Shown here: piece after piece, positions 5,408 through 8,994 of the stretch
How positions within the stretch are numbered: position 1 is the stretch's first letter
Layout: every line of letters starts with the position of its first letter
NCBI GenBank assembly: GCA_964403885.1
Contig: CAYOHY010000068.1
Span: 1-8,994, forward strand
From: CAYOHY01 sp964403885
GTDB taxonomy: Bacteria > Actinomycetota > Coriobacteriia > Anaerosomatales > PHET01
DNA: 8,994 nt
Reading direction: 5' to 3'
Notes under the pieces: generated by a model
Told to the model about the DNA's origin: nothing
The model's input: only the letters and a program-made list of their open reading frames with translations
The model's database searches: none
Position numbers and translations under genes: made by a program

Positions 5408-6115
5408 CTACTTGGTGATGAGCACGAGCACGGTGGTCCCGGGCTTCACGACGGTGCCGTTCCACGGCGCTTGCTCGCTCACGGTGCCGCCCGTCGAGTT
5501 GGGATCCGCCACGAGGCCGTCGATCCCCAGCCCGGCCTTCTGGGCGGCCGCAGTGGCCTGTTGGAGCGTCATACCGCGCAGGTCGGGCACTGCGGTGCCA
5601 TGGCCGTCGCTGGGACCTGCGGCCACGGCGAGCACCACCGGCTGACCCGTTATCCAAGAGCTGGTGGGAGACGGGATCTGCTTGAGCACGGTGCCCAGCT
5701 CGTCATCGACGTCGAAGATGTCGACGGTCACGGGGATGAACAGCGCCTCCGTGAGCTTCTGCGACGCCGCCGCGACGTCGGTGCCCTCCACATCAGGCAC
5801 GTCGGCTCGAGTGGGGGCCACGACGTAGGTGACGCCCACCGCGGTGCCCTTGCGCGTCTTCGCGCCGGCCGCGGGGCTCTGAGAGGTCACGGTGCCCTCG
5901 GCGACCGCGTCGGTGGCGACCTGACTTGCGGTGCCCAGCGTCAGGTTCGCTGCAGCGAGGCTTACGCCCGTGGTCTGGTACTGGGTGCCCACGAGGTCCG
6001 GGACGGTGGTGGGGCCGAAGATGTAGTAGAGCCAGGCGGCCAACCCGATCACCACCACGACGACGATGAGCGTCATCCAGATGCGGTAGCCCCTGCGTGG
6101 CATTGTCGACGTCAT
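5408..6115 (-). CDS. membrane-anchored protein with three PASTA domains, no kinase
   Basis: 235 residues: a short basic cytoplasmic N-terminus (PRRGYR), one transmembrane helix (about 14-33), then three PASTA domains outside the cell at about 37-100 (VPDLVGTQ), 105-167 (VPDVEGTD) and 176-235 (VPDLRGMT), each ending in the typical G-(T/Q)-x-V-x-(V/L) strand. PASTA domains bind peptidoglycan or muropeptides in Ser/Thr kinases such as PknB and in some penicillin-binding proteins. Here neither a kinase nor a transpeptidase domain is present and the gene is complete, so it is a stand-alone PASTA protein, perhaps a wall-sensing or wall-scaffolding factor. The ATG at 6115 was chosen over the Met four codons later because GGGAGG lies 9 bases upstream of it. 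The methyltransferase gene upstream on the same strand ends 68 bases away, so co-transcription is possible. Confidence 0.93.
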   Translation of the reverse strand: MTSTMPRRGYRIWMTLIVVVVVIGLAAWLYYIFGPTTVPDLVGTQYQTTGVSLAAANLTLGTASQVATDAVAEGTVTSQSPAAGAKTRKGTAVGVTYVVAPTRADVPDVEGTDVAAASQKLTEALFIPVTVDIFDVDDELGTVLKQIPSPTSSWITGQPVVLAVAAGPSDGHGTAVPDLRGMTLQQATAAAQKAGLGIDGLVADPNSTGGTVSEQAPWNGTVVKPGTTVLVLITK

Positions 6116-6183
6116 GGCGCGCGACCTCCCCGTCGCTCGAGTGCTCGTGGTTGGGCGGCGGCTGTGCGGCTGCCGATAGGTGT

Positions 6184-6978
6184 CTACCCCTGCGGAACCG
6201 CCACGACGATCATGCCGAAGGACTCGCCGGTGAACGGCGACCGGTCATAGTCGCCGTAGAGGGCGAGCATGCGAAAACCCGCGCGCGCGAGCAGGTGCTC
6301 GAGCTCGTATCGGTAGATGAGACGCAAGGGGAACGTCTCGGTGAGGCGAGTGGTGCTGTGGTCGGCCTCGATGATCTCGTAGGTCATCTCGCACTCGTTG
6401 CACTGCGCGACGCGGTCGTAGTCGCAGCGCGACATCCAGCGGCGGATGGTGCGGCCCTCGGTCCACTCGACGGTCGACACGGCCGTGGGGTCCGGTGCGT
6501 CCGGCGACTCGGACGGGGCGGGCGCGGGGTCCGGGTTGAACAGGTCGAGGACGAGCAGGCCCTGGGGATCGAGGTGCTCCCTGCACCGCTCGAGGCAGGC
6601 GAGCTGCTGGGGCACGGTGCGCAGGTGGTGGAAGCTGTTGAACGCGCACAGGATCGCCGGCACCGTGCGGCCCAGGTCGAACGCGGTCATGTCGGCCTCA
6701 AGCAGGCTCACGCGACGTGAGACAGGCTCAGGGAGCGCGGCGAGCCGGGTGCGGCAGGCGTCGAGCATCGCGCCCGACAGATCCATGCCGATGACCTCGT
6801 GGCCGGCTTCAGCGAGCGGGATCAGCACCTGGCCGGTTCCGCAGGCGAGCTCCAGGATCGGGCCGTCTCCGGCGGCAGCGGCCACCGAGAGCCAGAAGGA
6901 CGAGTCGGAGCGGTCCGCATACGACGCGTCGTAGACCTCGGCGAGCTGGATCGTGCGGTATGCGCTGTAGCCGTCCAC
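6184..6978 (-). CDS. class I SAM-dependent methyltransferase
   Basis: 264 residues, cytoplasmic. The Rossmann-like SAM-binding motif I ILELACGTGQ is at 41-50, the acidic post-I residue Asp66 in VIGMDLSGAML, motif II/III LEADMTAF at 93-100 and the CAFNSFHHL strand at 111-119, which places it with the Methyltransf_25/UbiE-like small-molecule group; the substrate cannot be told. Residues 150-165 are an acidic Pro/Ala/Ser/Asp-rich linker, followed by a beta-rich insertion containing Cys185, Cys193 and Cys196 (a CNEC motif), which could bind a metal or be incidental. The start is GTG at 6978: the upstream minus-strand sequence has GGGGGG four bases away and the protein begins in the usual way (YRTIQLAEVYD...). 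The PASTA gene follows and VF530 precedes it on the same strand. Confidence 0.93.
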   Translation of the reverse strand: MDGYSAYRTIQLAEVYDASYADRSDSSFWLSVAAAAGDGPILELACGTGQVLIPLAEAGHEVIGMDLSGAMLDACRTRLAALPEPVSRRVSLLEADMTAFDLGRTVPAILCAFNSFHHLRTVPQQLACLERCREHLDPQGLLVLDLFNPDPAPAPSESPDAPDPTAVSTVEWTEGRTIRRWMSRCDYDRVAQCNECEMTYEIIEADHSTTRLTETFPLRLIYRYELEHLLARAGFRMLALYGDYDRSPFTGESFGMIVVAVPQG

Positions 6979-7063
6979 GTATCCCCCCGATACGGTCGCC
7001 GGTCCTATTGTCCCTCAGCCAGCGATGGCGTGCTCGCTCAGGTACGTCCGAGCCGCCGAGGAA

Positions 7064-7294
7064 TCAGTCGCGGGTCCAGAACTTCGAGTTCAGGTACAGG
7101 TCCTCGACCTTCTTGCGCGCCCACGGTGTCTTGCGCAAGAAGTTCAGCACCGAGGGGATCGTGGGGTCGTTCTTGAGGCAGTTGATGCGGATCCGCTTGG
7201 CGAGCCCGTCCCAGCCGTACTTGTTGACGAGCTTGCGCAGCATCATCTCGAGGGTGACGCCGTGCAGCGGGTCGTTGGGGTGCTCGGTGGTCAT
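7064..7294 (-). CDS. VF530/DUF2132 family small protein
   Basis: 76 residues, complete. It carries the whole family signature: PLHGVTLE at 9-16, YGWDGLAKRI at 26-35, the central CLKNDPTIPSVLNFLRKTPWAR block and a VEDLYL end. The family (Pfam DUF2132, prototype VF0530 of Vibrio fischeri) is a small helical fold proposed to bind nucleic acid; its cellular role is not established. The ATG at 7294 is preceded by GAGAGAAG roughly 6-13 bases upstream. It lies upstream of the methyltransferase on the same strand, with 85 bases between them. It is divergent from the beta-propeller gene and the 220-base gap between the two holds that gene's promoter. Confidence 0.95.
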   Translation of the reverse strand: MTTEHPNDPLHGVTLEMMLRKLVNKYGWDGLAKRIRINCLKNDPTIPSVLNFLRKTPWARKKVEDLYLNSKFWTRD

Positions 7295-7356
7295 GGGGGC
7301 TTCTCTCGTCAGTGCGCGGGCGGCGAGGCGGTGGCGTGGGGTCGCGGGGCGCCATG

Positions 7357-7386
7357 TTGACAGTACCGCACCGTGCGCACGACTAT
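7357..7386 (+). promoter_or_regulatory. sigma70-type promoter of the beta-propeller gene
   Basis: Perfect -35 TTGACA (7357-7362) and -10 GACTAT (7381-7386) with an 18-base spacer. The predicted start near 7393 leaves a leader of about 120 bases before the coding region. The spacer contains a perfect 10-base palindrome CGTGCGCACG (7372-7381), and the -10 lies in a second inverted repeat, CACGA-CTAT-TCGTG (7378-7391); both are possible operators. Confidence 0.65.
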
Positions 7387-7514
7387 TCGTGTCGGATGCA
7401 CCTTTGGGACACCACTCTGCCTTCTGGCGGCACAGCCACAGGCAATGATTTCCCGCCCTATCACTACAGTCCGACGTACAACCACTACCTTGCTCGCGCG
7501 TGGGGGGCTGATCT

Positions 7515-8765
7515 GTGATGTTGAGCCGGCGGACGCCGAGGCGCTATGTGCCGCGAGTCATTTTCAGCTTGGCGGCCATGGCGGCTGTTGTGGGCGCGCT
7601 CTTCTACATTCGAAGCCTGGCGGCTGATCCAGCCGTGGGCGCGGGCGTTCCGACAGCCCTACCCGGCGGATCGGGCGTCCGTTTCGTGAGCATCGGCGAG
7701 ACGTCCAGCACAGAGGCAACCATGCAGCCGAGGTTCGTGTTGGGCAAGTCACCGGCGCATGTTGCGATGCCGGTTCGCGTGCTGGTCGACTCGAAGTCAC
7801 GGGACCGCATGTGGATGCTTTCTTGGGAGTCGGCAACTCCGTGCGTAGTCTCCTTGGATGAGCGCTCGGGGGCTGCGCATCATGAACCTGTGCCGGGGCT
7901 CCCGGTAACGTCCGGCCACTACGCTGGGTTCGCGCAAGCGCCAGACGGGGCACTTTGGGTTGGTGTCTCGACAACGCTCGTTCGTTACGACCAGAACACA
8001 CATGCACAGACCGTGTTCAAGTTGCCGGCGGCAACGTCCGTCGTGCCTCCACGACCCGGAGTCGAGAACTCGCACGGGAGCCACATTGTGTTCGCGCTGG
8101 CAGTGGGCAACGACGGGCACGTCTGGGTGACACGGGGCGGTACGCACTCGGTGACGGAGCTCGACCCGGCCTCTGGAGAGTTCACGGATCACTCGCTACC
8201 TGCAGTGATCGGGTCTGCCGAGTCTCTTCACGTTGACGATCACGGGCTGGTCTGGCTCGCAGACGGCGAAGATCTTGCGACGGAGGCCCAAGGGGCCGCC
8301 AAGACCGCCGTGGTCTCATTCGATCCGGCCACACAAGACACTCGGGTCTACCGAGGTCAGAGTTCGTCTTGGGGAATCGGTCTTCTCGGCAATGGGCGCG
8401 TTGTCTCGGGAGGAACGAGGGCATCGGTTCTCGACACGACCACGGGCGATTGGGAGCCGCTGGTGCGGGGCGGGACGGTCGTGGGTGTGACCGGTGATGA
8501 CATATGGCTCGCCGATGACAGTAGCCGGATTCTGCATCGGTTGTCTGCGGCCGAAGGAAGCGTTGTCGCAGATGTGCAGCTCCCCATGAGAGATGCGCGT
8601 GGCTTCGCCCATACGCCTGCGCTGGGCGCAGCTGGTGGCGCGGAGCCGAAGTGGATAGGTCCTGATCTGTCGCACCAGGTCAGTGGGACAAGTGCGGTGG
8701 ACGCAGCCGGGCGACTGTGGATTGCCGCTCCTGGCTCACCGGGGATCTGGCGAGTCACGCCCTAG
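7515..8765 (+). CDS. membrane-anchored Vgb/SMP-30-like beta-propeller protein
   Basis: 416 residues (415 if the adjacent ATG at 7518 is used; the GTG at 7515 lies 7 bases from a GGGGGG ribosome site, the ATG 10 bases). A basic start (SRRTPRRYVPR) and one hydrophobic helix (about 14-33) suggest export with a retained anchor or signal. From residue 85 on there are repeated blade-like units: GFAQAPDGALWVGV, ALAVGNDGHVWVTRGG, SLHVDDHGLVWLADG, GIGLLGNGRVVSGG, VGVTGDDIWLADD and SAVDAAGRLWIAAPG, i.e. the D/N-G-x-(L/V)-W pattern of NHL/Vgb/two-component-regulator propellers. No catalytic residues are evident, so it may be a binding or structural propeller. Codon use is visibly less GC-rich than in the neighbours (more A/T-ending codons such as GAT, CAT and TTG), hinting at a different history. 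It has its own promoter and terminator, so it is monocistronic. Confidence 0.88.
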   Translation: MMLSRRTPRRYVPRVIFSLAAMAAVVGALFYIRSLAADPAVGAGVPTALPGGSGVRFVSIGETSSTEATMQPRFVLGKSPAHVAMPVRVLVDSKSRDRMWMLSWESATPCVVSLDERSGAAHHEPVPGLPVTSGHYAGFAQAPDGALWVGVSTTLVRYDQNTHAQTVFKLPAATSVVPPRPGVENSHGSHIVFALAVGNDGHVWVTRGGTHSVTELDPASGEFTDHSLPAVIGSAESLHVDDHGLVWLADGEDLATEAQGAAKTAVVSFDPATQDTRVYRGQSSSWGIGLLGNGRVVSGGTRASVLDTTTGDWEPLVRGGTVVGVTGDDIWLADDSSRILHRLSAAEGSVVADVQLPMRDARGFAHTPALGAAGGAEPKWIGPDLSHQVSGTSAVDAAGRLWIAAPGSPGIWRVTP

Positions 8766-8799
8766 CAACTGCTGTCTGGCGGTGGGGGCGTTTGGTGCC

Positions 8800-8850
8800 C
8801 CAACGACGAGGCCCCCGCGTTGCCCGGGCGGGCGGCGGGGGCCTCGTTGG
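8800..8850 (+). terminator. long hairpin terminator after the beta-propeller gene
   Basis: ACGAGGCCCCCGC (8806-8818) pairs perfectly with GCGGGGGCCTCGT (8835-8847), 13 bp with a 16-base loop. In an alternative register AGGCCCCCGC pairs over 10 bp and CCAACG (8800-8805) pairs with CGTTGG (8845-8850), leaving a 3-base ACG bulge. On the plus strand it is followed by TGTGTGTG rather than a pure T-run. It lies between the convergent beta-propeller and tRNA-Ser genes and may stop both transcripts. Confidence 0.65.
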
Positions 8851-8859
8851 TGTGTGTGC

Positions 8860-8947
8860 TGGCGGAGGAGCAGGGATTCGAACCCTGGAACCCTTGCGGG
8901 TTGCCGGTTTTCAAGACCGGTGCATTCAACCGCTCTGCCACTCCTCC
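8860..8947 (-). tRNA. tRNA-Ser (anticodon TGA)
   Basis: 88-base class II tRNA including an encoded CCA (8860-8862). The acceptor GGAGGAG pairs with CTCCTCC and the discriminator is G. The anticodon stem CCGGT/ACCGG encloses CTTGAAA, giving TGA, which reads UCA and other UCN codons. The variable arm (ACCCGCAAGGGT) and the T arm GGTTCGAATCC are clear. Confidence 0.97.
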
Positions 8948-8969
8948 GCATGGTGGTGACAGCGCGAAC

Positions 8970-8975
8970 AGGGTA
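8970..8975 (-). promoter_or_regulatory. possible -10 element of tRNA-Ser(TGA)
   Basis: TACCCT on the minus strand (preceded by GC), 22 bases before the tRNA 5' end. A -35 with normal spacing would fall at or past the right window edge, so the promoter cannot be confirmed here. Confidence 0.35.
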
Positions 8976-8994
8976 GCACGCTCGCCGCGTGGCG

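Noticed and set aside
5171..6250. Plus-strand open frame of 359 codons, including a CKKCNARTKRG segment near 5312-5344
   Set aside because: It lies antisense to the CxxCH, PASTA and methyltransferase genes and has no ribosome site or domain pattern. The CxxC segment looked zinc-finger-like but no short gene with its own start and stop can be drawn around it.
7036..7053. Hairpin GCTC-GG/CC-GAGC after the VF530 gene as a terminator
   Set aside because: Six base pairs with a bulge and no T-run; too weak, and the methyltransferase downstream may be co-transcribed.
1543..8900. Shared 14-base word GGGATTCGAACCCT in the two tRNA-Ser genes as possible attachment sites flanking an island
   Set aside because: This is the conserved T arm of serine tRNAs; both tRNAs are complete and no integrase or phage gene lies between them.

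Overview
The window is high-GC bacterial DNA with dense, mostly short-spaced genes on both strands. Several traits together suggest an anaerobic, high-GC actinobacterium (Actinomycetota), possibly in or near the Coriobacteriia/OPB41 lineage: a stand-alone PASTA protein, a secreted CxxCH protein with an OmpL47-like domain and a tyrosine-rich C-terminal module, a DUF2680-like exported protein beside an OmpR/BaeS-type two-component system, and tRNAs with encoded CCA. This placement is inference from gene style, not a database match.

Layout. 1-403 is the C-terminal part of a 6-phosphogluconate dehydrogenase (+). It converges on a short-chain dehydrogenase/reductase (414-1229, -) that lacks the usual catalytic Ser. 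1382-1636 holds tRNA-Arg(ACG) and tRNA-Ser(GCT), both on the minus strand, each with a recognisable sigma70-type promoter, and a strong hairpin terminator after tRNA-Arg. 1818-2411 (+) is a small exported helical protein with a Gly/Cys-rich tail, followed by a 12-bp hairpin and then a response regulator (2511-3185) and histidine kinase (3182-4291) coupled by an ATGA overlap.

4284-5249 (-) is a secreted CxxCH protein whose stop overlaps the kinase stop tail-to-tail. 5408-6115 (-) is a membrane-anchored triple-PASTA protein without a kinase domain, 6184-6978 (-) a class I SAM methyltransferase, and 7064-7294 (-) a VF530/DUF2132 small protein. 7357-8765 (+) is a promoter, a roughly 120-base leader and a membrane-anchored Vgb-like beta-propeller gene with less GC-rich codon use, closed by a long hairpin. 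8860-8947 (-) is tRNA-Ser(TGA).

How the genes may work together. The clearest functional unit is the exported Cys/Gly-tailed protein plus the two-component system: the kinase has a short periplasm-side loop with four closely spaced Met residues, so a metal or envelope-stress circuit is a reasonable guess that is not proved by the sequence. The other genes look like separate housekeeping or cell-surface functions. I found no CRISPR array, insertion sequence, phage gene, defence system or recognisable riboswitch, and no stretch over 300 bases without a gene. There is no clear evidence of a wholly new system; the most interesting parts are the secreted protein/two-component cluster, the CxxCH surface protein and the beta-propeller gene with its promoter.
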